This document shows positions 34,999 through 42,435 of a DNA stretch of 56,337 nucleotides, in pieces. Made by a program: the position numbers and the translations under genes. The notes under the pieces were generated by a model, which was not told where the DNA came from, ran no database searches, and saw nothing but the letters and a program-made list of their open reading frames with translations. The stretch is taken from NCBI GenBank assembly GCA_016929595.1, contig JAFGIN010000029.1:1-56337 (forward strand). The letters are read 5' to 3'. Numbering within the stretch: position 1 is the first letter of the stretch; every line of letters begins with the position of its first letter. Source of the DNA: Chitinispirillaceae bacterium. GTDB lineage: Bacteria > Fibrobacterota > Chitinivibrionia > Chitinivibrionales > Chitinispirillaceae.

Positions 34999-36018
34999 TC
35001 AATTACTGAATGAATAGACAGAATCTATTATTGATGCGACATCGTAGACATGTTCAATTTCACTATCAAAATTCTTTTTGTTGTATATTTTTTTCGCCCA
35101 TTCTCTTATTGCCATATCCCCCCAATTTTGTGGACTTTTGTTAAGTACAATCCGGGACGTACCATTGTATTGTTCTGTAATAAAATCATAAAATGATCCA
35201 TTAACATTTTTTATACAGATTGTTCCATGTGTTCCGTAAAACGTCCAGTTGATAACGGCATTGCACCCGGCAGAAATTTTCCATGAACTTGCAACTTTAA
35301 TCATTGTACCTGTTTCCAGTTCTATTCTTGCCTCCGCAAAATCCTCAACAGTTGATTTTAAGATTTCTTTAGTTCTGTATCCTTTCGAGTACAATGCACC
35401 TGTAACATTTTTGACTTTCGGGAATTCAAGCATCCACATCGAAAGGTCGATCAGATGTGTCCCTAAATCGATAAGACACCCTCCGCCTGAAAACTCCCTG
35501 TTATAAAACCATGCTTTATCAGGACCGTATGCATTGTGAAAGCTGCAGTCGACAGAAAAAATGGTTCCGATCTCTTTATTTTTAATAATACTCCTGGCGA
35601 TTCTCACCCCTTCAATCCATCGATATGATAAATCAACTCCAAGTGTCAAATCATTCCTTTTTGCAGTTTCGATTACCCGCTTACACTCGTTTGCATTACG
35701 TCCTAAAGGTTTCTGGCAAAAAACAGCACATCCAGATTCCAATGCTTGAATCGATTGTTCGGCGTGCATTGCGCTTGGTGTGGCAATCACGATTGCATCA
35801 GGTCGCCTCTGCAATAATTCGTGCAGCGTATCAAAACGGACACAATCTGAAGAAATTGACTGTGCTTCAAGCGCCTGCGCATCATCGGGGTCGACTATTG
35901 CAACAGGTTCAATAAATGGTTCGTTAAGAACCCCCTCCATTCTGTTTCTACCAATCCAACCTGTTCCAACAAATCCGATTTTGATATTCTTTGTATCTTT
36001 TTCAATCTGAGTTTTCAT
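34999..36018 (-). CDS. Gfo/Idh/MocA-family sugar oxidoreductase
   Basis: 339 residues. NAD-binding start KIGFVGTGWIGRNRMEG, substrate/NAD motif AVFCQKPLGRNANE with the conserved Lys, and FSGGCLIDLGTHLIDLSMWM in the C-terminal sheet as GGGCLIDLGTHLID. Such enzymes oxidise or reduce sugars, often NDP-sugars at C3 or inositols. It lies between a GT4 and a Zn-dehydrogenase, 1 bp after the latter, so the two may run sequential redox steps on one sugar. Confidence 0.9.
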   Translation of the reverse strand: MKTQIEKDTKNIKIGFVGTGWIGRNRMEGVLNEPFIEPVAIVDPDDAQALEAQSISSDCVRFDTLHELLQRRPDAIVIATPSAMHAEQSIQALESGCAVFCQKPLGRNANECKRVIETAKRNDLTLGVDLSYRWIEGVRIARSIIKNKEIGTIFSVDCSFHNAYGPDKAWFYNREFSGGGCLIDLGTHLIDLSMWMLEFPKVKNVTGALYSKGYRTKEILKSTVEDFAEARIELETGTMIKVASSWKISAGCNAVINWTFYGTHGTICIKNVNGSFYDFITEQYNGTSRIVLNKSPQNWGDMAIREWAKKIYNKKNFDSEIEHVYDVASIIDSVYSFSN

Positions 36019-36019
36019 A

Positions 36020-37033
36020 CTACATCACCACAACAGCTTTCAAAAATCCTTCAGGTCTATTCAGAGCCATTTCAAAAGCCTCCTGTATTGAATCAAAATC
36101 AAAGGTATGAGTTATCAATTCACGGGGATCCACTATCCCTTCAGACACTGCTATTAATGCTTTTTTAATTCCATTTACATAGACGTTTTCATCACGCTCA
36201 TGAGCATTGATCACATCTATGCCTTTCCAGTTCCACTCCTGGAGATCTACGGTGCGTAATCCGTCCTGATGATATCCTGCAATGACCAGCCTGCCACGAA
36301 CACGAGTAAGAGCGGATGCAATATCGAGACATGATTGTAGTCCGGTAGCTTCTATAACAAGATCACACAATTCGTTGCTGGTTATTTTTTTTACATAATC
36401 AATTACCTTGTATTTGTCATTCAATTGTATTGTCTCTGCCACGCCAATTTTTTTTGCATATGATAGCGAAGATCTCCTTTTTGAAATCGCTATGACATGG
36501 GCACCGCAATTAACCGCAAGTGCACACAGAACTGCTCCAATAAATCCAATCCCGACAATAACGACTGTCTCCCCCTTTTTTATTGAACATCTGCTGAAAA
36601 TGTTCATTGCACAACCGAATGGCTCACCGGGGAAGGGTATCCCGTCTAAATCACCTGGTAATTTAACCACGTTTTTCTCGTTAACATTGACATACTCAGA
36701 AAAAGAATTATTAGACAAGAAAGTAACTCTGTCTCCAATATTAAACAATGTAACACCAATCCCTTTTTTTTCTATAATTCCCCACCCCTCATGGCCGGGA
36801 GAACCCTCTTCACAAGGATACTTAAACCAGCTCCTTCCTTCCCACAGAGGAATATTAGATGCACATATTCCGCAACCCTGCACCTTTATTCTCACCTGAT
36901 TATCATCAGGACATCTGATTGTCTTACTTGAAATCAGTATTTTTTTGGGAGAAACAATTACCGCAGTGTTCATTTGATTTTTTTTTACATCGTTTAACGT
37001 AATCTCTTTTGATACACAACTAAATTTTTCCAC
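36020..37033 (-). CDS. Zinc-dependent alcohol/sorbitol dehydrogenase-like protein
   Basis: 337 residues, MDR superfamily. Catalytic zinc ligands Cys in GCGICASNIPLWEG and His/Glu in GHEGWG. The four-cysteine structural zinc lobe is missing. The cofactor fold is VGIGFIGAVLCALA. Start GTG 37033 is favoured by AAAGGTG six bases upstream; ATG 36973 would drop 20 non-conserved residues and has no ribosome-binding site. It probably oxidises a sugar or inositol hydroxyl. Confidence 0.88.
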   Translation of the reverse strand: MEKFSCVSKEITLNDVKKNQMNTAVIVSPKKILISSKTIRCPDDNQVRIKVQGCGICASNIPLWEGRSWFKYPCEEGSPGHEGWGIIEKKGIGVTLFNIGDRVTFLSNNSFSEYVNVNEKNVVKLPGDLDGIPFPGEPFGCAMNIFSRCSIKKGETVVIVGIGFIGAVLCALAVNCGAHVIAISKRRSSLSYAKKIGVAETIQLNDKYKVIDYVKKITSNELCDLVIEATGLQSCLDIASALTRVRGRLVIAGYHQDGLRTVDLQEWNWKGIDVINAHERDENVYVNGIKKALIAVSEGIVDPRELITHTFDFDSIQEAFEMALNRPEGFLKAVVVM

Positions 37034-37059
37034 TTCAACACCTTTTCTAAATTCAAGTT

Positions 37060-38157
37060 TTAAACAATTATATGCTCATCTTTATTCCTGGCCTGGTAAA
37101 CCCAATTGTAAACATCATCGAGACCATTCCTTACATTTACTTTAGGATACCACCCTGTCTGTCGGTTATACTTTGACACGTCTGAAACATAATACTTTTG
37201 ATCACCTGTTCTCCAGGGAGCATACTGTACAATCATCTTTTTACCATACAATTCATGGATATAATCAATTAATTCAAGAATACTGACACTATTTTCCGGT
37301 CCACCCCCGATATTGAATACATTTCTTCTTATGGTATCAATCTCGTTCCATCCAGTTATAAATGCATCGATAAGATCATTTACATGTAAAACATCTCTAA
37401 CCTGGCAGCCATCTCCATATATACAAATATCTTCGTCGTAAATAGCTTTTTTTAAAAAGTGAACAACCCACCCCTGGTCTTCATTTCCGAATTGATGAGG
37501 TCCGTATATGCAGCTCATCCTGAATACAACAGTATCTAAACCATATGTCTTTGCATAGTCAAGTACATATTGATCTGCAGCCCCCTTCGAACATCCATAC
37601 GGACTTTGAAAATCCAGCGGTCTCATCTCATCGATTCCCATTTCATCATATCCATTTGAGGCTATAACATACCTGTTATTTTTAATTTTCAAAGGAATAT
37701 CCCTTAATCCACCGTACACTTTATTAGTTGACGTCATTATTACTGGTGGATGAACACTACTGGTTCGAACTGCTTCAAGTATGTTAAGTGTACCTTTGAC
37801 ATTAACATCAAAATCGTATAGAGGATTTTCTATACTCGTTGTAACAGCTACCTGACTTGCAAAATGAAAAACGATTTTTACATTGCCAATAACTTCTTTT
37901 ATTGTATTGTAATTTCGAATATCATTAATACAGATTTTCAATCGTTCACTGTGTTCATCTGCCAACCATCTTAAATTTTTTTCACTACCGGGTCGTGACA
38001 AGTTATCATATACAATAACCGTTTCGCCCTGAAGCATCAATTGGTGCGCCAGGTTTGCTCCAATAAAACCGGCACCACCTGTTATTAAAACCGGAACGTC
38101 CCTTTTTTTTCCATTCTTTTCATTTACATTATTAAACCGGTATGTATTTGTAATCAT
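37060..38157 (-). CDS. NAD-dependent nucleotide-sugar epimerase, CDP-paratose 2-epimerase-like
   Basis: 365 residues, extended SDR. NAD site ITGGAGFIGANLAHQL, catalytic Tyr/Lys in SPYGCSKGAADQYV, and FGNEDQGWVVHFL, which matches the TEDQGW pattern of CDP-paratose (tyvelose) 2-epimerases. A 20-residue leader precedes the Rossmann strand. It overlaps the first gene of the cassette by 4 bp (ATGA). It may supply a rare sugar; substrate assignment rests on motif resemblance only. Confidence 0.9.
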   Translation of the reverse strand: MITNTYRFNNVNEKNGKKRDVPVLITGGAGFIGANLAHQLMLQGETVIVYDNLSRPGSEKNLRWLADEHSERLKICINDIRNYNTIKEVIGNVKIVFHFASQVAVTTSIENPLYDFDVNVKGTLNILEAVRTSSVHPPVIMTSTNKVYGGLRDIPLKIKNNRYVIASNGYDEMGIDEMRPLDFQSPYGCSKGAADQYVLDYAKTYGLDTVVFRMSCIYGPHQFGNEDQGWVVHFLKKAIYDEDICIYGDGCQVRDVLHVNDLIDAFITGWNEIDTIRRNVFNIGGGPENSVSILELIDYIHELYGKKMIVQYAPWRTGDQKYYVSDVSKYNRQTGWYPKVNVRNGLDDVYNWVYQARNKDEHIIV

Positions 38158-39272
38158 ACAGATAAACCTCTTTCTACCAACTCTGCCGTTGCAATTTCCA
38201 GATTGTCACAGGCTATTTGCGATTCAAGCCATGGAACCAGTTCCCTAATACCATCGTCGATTTCTACCTCAGGCATAAAAGATAAATGTTTTCGAGCTTT
38301 TTCTATGTCAGCAAAACAGTGACGAACATCACCAGCCCGATATTTTCCATTTTTAACAGGTTTTATATGACTTTTATTAAGTACTACCGCTAATTTCAGA
38401 GCAACTTCATTAATAGAAATTTTCCTTCCGCTTCCAATATTAAATACCTGTCCTCCAATATTATTGTGCTCTAAAGCAAGTCTGAATGCCCTGCTTACAT
38501 CTTTTACACTTATAAAATCACGCAACTGTTCACCATCCTCAAAAATAACCGGTTCCCGATTATTCAAATATCTTGATGCAAATATGGCTAAAACGCCAGT
38601 ATATGGATTTGACAAAGCCTGCCGGGTTCCATATACATTAAATAATCGTAATGCAACTGTTTCGATATTGTATACCTTTCCAATCATAAGACACATTCTC
38701 TCCTGATCATATTTTGAAAGAGCATATACAGAAGCTAGTGAAGGTGATTTTACTTCAGGAGTTGCAACTGGTTTGATTTTCATTCCGTTGAAATATTCTG
38801 TATCCCATTTTCCATTTTTCAAATGTTCAATATTTCTTTCTATATTGACATTTTCCTGTGTATCACAAATCACATATGCGCCCTCTCCGTAAACACTCAT
38901 ACTTGATGTTACAATCAATTTTCGTATACCATTCTCAATGATGCACTCGAGCAGTACCGATGTACCTAAATTGTTTACAGAAGTGTATTTAAGTATCTCA
39001 TACATACTTTGACCAACACCAACAACTGCCGCAAGATGATAAACAATACTGACTCCACGCAGGCATCTCTTTACTAACTCCCGGTCACGTATATCACCAT
39101 AGATAAATTCAGCATCCCTGTTTAAATACTGTGGTTTTATGATTTCTGTTCCATGTACCTGTGGGGATAAGTTATCAATTATACGAACGTTATAACCGTA
39201 TGTTAATAGTTCATCAGCCAGATGTGATCCTATAAAACCAGCCCCACCTGTTATAAGTACTGTTTCCGACAT
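38154..39272 (-). CDS. NAD-dependent epimerase/dehydratase, UDP-glucose 4-epimerase-like
   Basis: 372 residues from ATG 39272 (a GTG at 39281 adds three). NAD motif VLITGGAGFIGSHLADEL, Ser/Thr site VTSSMSVYGEG, Tyr/Lys in SVYALSKYDQERM, and a C-terminal sugar-binding half (FNVYGTRQALSNPYTGV). First gene of the minus-strand cassette. The family interconverts NDP-hexoses or removes water from them. A possible promoter and a structured region lie upstream. Confidence 0.9.
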   Translation of the reverse strand: MSETVLITGGAGFIGSHLADELLTYGYNVRIIDNLSPQVHGTEIIKPQYLNRDAEFIYGDIRDRELVKRCLRGVSIVYHLAAVVGVGQSMYEILKYTSVNNLGTSVLLECIIENGIRKLIVTSSMSVYGEGAYVICDTQENVNIERNIEHLKNGKWDTEYFNGMKIKPVATPEVKSPSLASVYALSKYDQERMCLMIGKVYNIETVALRLFNVYGTRQALSNPYTGVLAIFASRYLNNREPVIFEDGEQLRDFISVKDVSRAFRLALEHNNIGGQVFNIGSGRKISINEVALKLAVVLNKSHIKPVKNGKYRAGDVRHCFADIEKARKHLSFMPEVEIDDGIRELVPWLESQIACDNLEIATAELVERGLSV

Positions 39273-39411
39273 AGGTAACACTCTCTTTATTGTTTAATTT
39301 TTCTCTTTCGTAATTTAAGCAACTAATATGCCATCTGAATTTCATTATTCTATATTAATAACGTTTTTTTATTGTTGATTCTTATCTAAAATTCTTAAAT
39401 TGAGAATACGA

Positions 39412-39417
39412 TGTCAA
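39412..39417 (-). promoter_or_regulatory. Candidate -35 box for the glycan cassette
   Basis: A perfect TTGACA on the minus strand, about 140 bp before the first cassette gene, in an AT-rich tract. The -10 at the right spacing is poor (GAATTT/AATTTT), so this is a weak prediction. Confidence 0.25.
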
Positions 39418-39644
39418 TTTTTTGGGCAGAGTTATACCTGATCCGGTCGATTGCTTGACTCGATCTGCTTCGCATCTTTGGTTTCCAGGAGGCTTGCAGA
39501 TGCCCGAAAACACCACATCTTTGCTTCGGGAACCTCAATATTTATGAAATGGTATACTGAAGTTCTCGAAAGCACCGCTGGCAACCCCCGGCTACTCAAA
39601 ATCCTGTGCATTTCATCGTTTATAAATCAGCCGATTCATGTTAA

Positions 39645-39670
39645 AGGCTGATATACTTCCGTATCAGCCT
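39645..39670. terminator. Terminator hairpin after the hemerythrin operon
   Basis: Perfect 9-bp stem AGGCTGATA/TATCAGCCT (39645-39653 with 39662-39670), eight-base loop. It lies 23 bp after the end of the hemerythrin gene and separates that operon from the glycan cassette. The T run is on the plus-strand side (CCTTTTT), so it is not a textbook terminator for the minus-strand operon. Confidence 0.65.
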
Positions 39671-39693
39671 CCTTTTTACATATGCATTTAAGC

Positions 39694-40140
39694 TTATATG
39701 GCTTTTTTAATCCAGATATCCTCTTTGCCCTGGAATTCTTTATACATATCAGAAAAATCATCCTCTTTAAAGATCTTTTCGGCGACTTTAAATACTTCTG
39801 TTTCCTCCTCATTGACATGATGCTCAACAATTTCTTTTAGTACGGTCAGTTTTGCACTCCATTCAGCATCGTTGATATTCAATGTCTTTAACTCGTTAAA
39901 AAGAATCTCTGCAACATGATGCTCCTCGTAAGCTTCAAGAGCGAGCATTTTTGTTTCAGGTTCATCTTCCAGTTTTGGATAAAACGATGCTTCTTCAGCT
40001 TTTAAATGAGCTATAAATTGTTTTTGAAATTTGTGAAGAGCTGATACCCGCACCTTTTCATTACCTTTTGACATTGACTCAAACATCCGTTGTATCTCCT
40101 GATGCTCCTTCTTTAACAGATCAAAAAGAGGTATTTTCAT
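39694..40140 (-). CDS. Hemerythrin-domain protein
   Basis: 148 residues from ATG 40140 (AGGGGAA upstream); an earlier in-frame start at 40182 would overlap the upstream gene. The HHE pattern is complete: LLKKEHQEIQ, FIAHLKAEEASFYP, EEHHVAEI and EHHVNEEETEVF, giving the His and Glu ligands of a diiron site. Such proteins bind O2, NO or iron, or guard iron-sulfur clusters. It is last in a three-gene minus-strand run with a ferritin-like and a PRC-barrel protein, which suggests an iron or oxygen stress role. Confidence 0.9.
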   Translation of the reverse strand: MKIPLFDLLKKEHQEIQRMFESMSKGNEKVRVSALHKFQKQFIAHLKAEEASFYPKLEDEPETKMLALEAYEEHHVAEILFNELKTLNINDAEWSAKLTVLKEIVEHHVNEEETEVFKVAEKIFKEDDFSDMYKEFQGKEDIWIKKAI

Positions 40141-40171
40141 AGACTCATTCCCCTTATTTTCATATCCCTTT

Positions 40172-41416
40172 TTATGGTACATTTACAATTTCTTCTCTGC
40201 CAGGTAACGAATCACGGCCCTGGAGTATCCCGATCGGATGATTTCCGTTTGTTTCAAAACGATAATCCTTTCCGTACTTGACAATACCATCAGCAATGAC
40301 CTGCTGCGATGGAACATATTCTCCCGTATTGACAGCATTCTGGTATTCATCAAATCGCTGCCGACTCTCAGCTTTGTTTACCGGTACCATTTCTGTTCCA
40401 TCTCCAGTGTAGGTAAACTGTTTTGCAAGCACATCCCTTACATACTCTTTATTTGACTCTAATATCAAAGGTTGTGGGAATTCTTTCGGATACATTTCTG
40501 AATAGTCTCTTTTTTCGTACTTTTTTCCAATTTCATTAATCATTTTCAGATGTGTAATTTCATTCTCCAGAAGCTGTTGCCAAACCAGTCGCATTGGTTC
40601 TTCAGTTTCTGATTTCATACATGAGTAGTACAAGTAGCACTCACAATATTCATGTAAAAGAGCCATTTCAAACCATGACATAGTCGGATCCGACAGTGAC
40701 CCATAATGAGTTACATGTTGTTCTTCGATCATGGCTATTTCCTGATATAATGCGCGTCCTGCCATATTTGCGAATCGATTACCAACATTCATATAAAAAT
40801 TCATCGTCTGTTGTTCAGCTGCAATTATGGTTGCAATATGCAGTTTGGTAAGGATATCAGCCGTATCTTTCGCAGCATACCTGCGAACGTCATCAAACGG
40901 GTGACGATGTTCAATAATAGTGGGCCTTCCGGGCATTATTTCCGTTAAATCATTTACTATCGCCTCAGCTTTCTTCGGGTCGTTATCGAGCATGAGGTTC
41001 GCATAGCGATAAAGATGATCGAAATCCTCGAGAAGTGCAAAATCTAAAGCAGCTTTAACATATGGATCGGGTTCGTTTTTAGCCATTGATGCGGTTAAAT
41101 CAACTGCCAGTTGTTCATAACCAATAGTTACCTCCAGAGTTGTTTCTGATGCAGGTATAACCCAGTTAACTGATTTCTGCTGCTGCTGTTCAACTCTACG
41201 TATCAGGGAAAGTTGACGTCGTAAATCGCTGTCCTGTGCGTGTCGATGAAAATTATGGTAGAAAAATACAGCCTCAGTCTCGATCCCATTCATAAGTATT
41301 CCTCTTGTACGAGTATATGGATGTACCGACTGAGGGTCGTATGTCGCAGTATTGAGTTCAGACCATGCTAACATCTGCTTGTCAATAGGCATTCCTTTTT
41401 CTTCAAATGGATTCAT
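40172..41416 (-). CDS. Ferritin-like-fold protein of unknown function
   Basis: 414 residues from ATG 41416 (AAGGAG eight bases upstream). Two helical halves carry Glu/His pairs typical of diiron ferritin-like bundles: GIETEAVFFYHNFHRH, LLEDFDHLYRYANL, IIAAEQQTMNFYMN with IAMIEEQHVTHY, and LLENEITHLKMINEI. These are good candidates for metal ligands. The C-terminal 80 residues are different and unassigned. I recall similar unnamed proteins in other bacteria but no characterised member. It lies between the PRC-barrel and hemerythrin genes. Confidence 0.75.
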   Translation of the reverse strand: MNPFEEKGMPIDKQMLAWSELNTATYDPQSVHPYTRTRGILMNGIETEAVFFYHNFHRHAQDSDLRRQLSLIRRVEQQQQKSVNWVIPASETTLEVTIGYEQLAVDLTASMAKNEPDPYVKAALDFALLEDFDHLYRYANLMLDNDPKKAEAIVNDLTEIMPGRPTIIEHRHPFDDVRRYAAKDTADILTKLHIATIIAAEQQTMNFYMNVGNRFANMAGRALYQEIAMIEEQHVTHYGSLSDPTMSWFEMALLHEYCECYLYYSCMKSETEEPMRLVWQQLLENEITHLKMINEIGKKYEKRDYSEMYPKEFPQPLILESNKEYVRDVLAKQFTYTGDGTEMVPVNKAESRQRFDEYQNAVNTGEYVPSQQVIADGIVKYGKDYRFETNGNHPIGILQGRDSLPGREEIVNVP

Positions 41417-41469
41417 CACTGTTCTCCTTAAAAAGTTAATAGGGTGTGAGATTTTTTATATAAATCGAA

Positions 41470-42246
41470 TTACCAGTAAGGCTCGATTTCAAAATACGCA
41501 AGCAGTCGTTTTTCAAATTCACGATCCATAGTACTGCCACTCACAGGTCCAAAACCTGCTTTTAACTTATCGGAACTGCATGAACAATAAATATGATGAT
41601 CCTGCATGTCTACACCAGTTACCAGCAGTGTGGGAATATATCGATGTACTGGAAGGACGTTATCAGTTATTGTACAAATAAGATACCGGATCACCCAGCC
41701 ATTGTCATCAATAATGAAATCATCTATTTTTCCAACCTCTTCATCGATAGATTGCACGTTTGCACCAATTAACATCGTACACAGTTCGAGCTGATGTTTT
41801 TCCCTGTCATTCTTTTTATTTGTAAACCTTTTAAGACTATCTTTTAACTCAGTATTCAGTAAATATTTTTTTTTATATTCATTCGGAAAATTATTATTAC
41901 CAAAAGAATCTGAGAAAGCCGGTAAGTCCCAGTAGTACTTCCACCCGTAATGATCATGAAGTTTTTTTTCGATATCTCTTGTTAATGGATATTTTTGTTC
42001 AATTACTTCGCTGGTTTCTATCATTTTATAGGATTCGTGCAATTTTATTTCAGCCGTTGAGACAGTCTCAAGTGCAAGTGAAGAAACAATTTTTTCCTTA
42101 TGCTGTAAAAGAATAGTACTACTGTCAATTCGAATATAGCGAATAGCCCAACCGATCTGATCAAAAATCAGATCAACCAGCCTGCCTGCTACTCGATCTG
42201 ATGTGTCTACTTTTTTGTGGTATAAAACTTTCCAGTTCCAGAACAA
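41470..42246 (-). CDS. Double PRC-barrel domain protein
   Basis: 258 residues. Two PRC-barrel-like units: residues 1-70 (VAGRLVDLIFDQIGWAIRYI) and about 155-235 (IGANVQSIDEEVGKIDDFII, DDNGWVIRYLI), joined by a helical stretch. The start is TTG 42246, with GGGAGAA six bases upstream. Similar two-barrel proteins occur near stress genes. The function of the fold is protein or RNA binding, without a known ligand here. First gene of the run that continues with the ferritin-like and hemerythrin genes. Confidence 0.8.
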   Translation of the reverse strand: MFWNWKVLYHKKVDTSDRVAGRLVDLIFDQIGWAIRYIRIDSSTILLQHKEKIVSSLALETVSTAEIKLHESYKMIETSEVIEQKYPLTRDIEKKLHDHYGWKYYWDLPAFSDSFGNNNFPNEYKKKYLLNTELKDSLKRFTNKKNDREKHQLELCTMLIGANVQSIDEEVGKIDDFIIDDNGWVIRYLICTITDNVLPVHRYIPTLLVTGVDMQDHHIYCSCSSDKLKAGFGPVSGSTMDREFEKRLLAYFEIEPYW

Positions 42247-42435
42247 AATATTCTCCCATTCAGAAAATGATCTGATAAACTATCTCAAAAACAGTGCCAC
42301 TCCATTTTTCTTTTTGTTAATTTTTAGAGGTAAGCTCAATTTATGGATCAAAAGGTTCGTAATTATCTCAACTGAAATTTCAATTTTTTTTCAGATCTTA
42401 ATGAGCTGTTTTTCTTTAACAACAGGGCATCCACT

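Larger units (their letters stand above)
39282..39693. other. Intergenic region upstream of the glycan cassette
   Basis: About 410 bp. On the minus strand it would be the leader of the glycan cassette. It holds a TTGACA box (39412-39417), two neighbouring 6-bp stems (GCATCT/AGATGC at 39472-39503; CCCGAA/TTCGGG at 39503-39540) and, next to the hemerythrin gene, a terminator hairpin. The open frame at 39451-39651 looks non-coding. Confidence 0.45.

Noticed and set aside
39451-39651. 66-residue frame in the leader of the glycan cassette
   Set aside because: No ribosome-binding site, odd composition; overlaps the stems and the terminator arm.
42247-42435. Frame starting at 42203 ahead of the ABC exporter
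   Set aside because: Overlaps divergent promoters and runs into the exporter in another frame; no similarity to known proteins.
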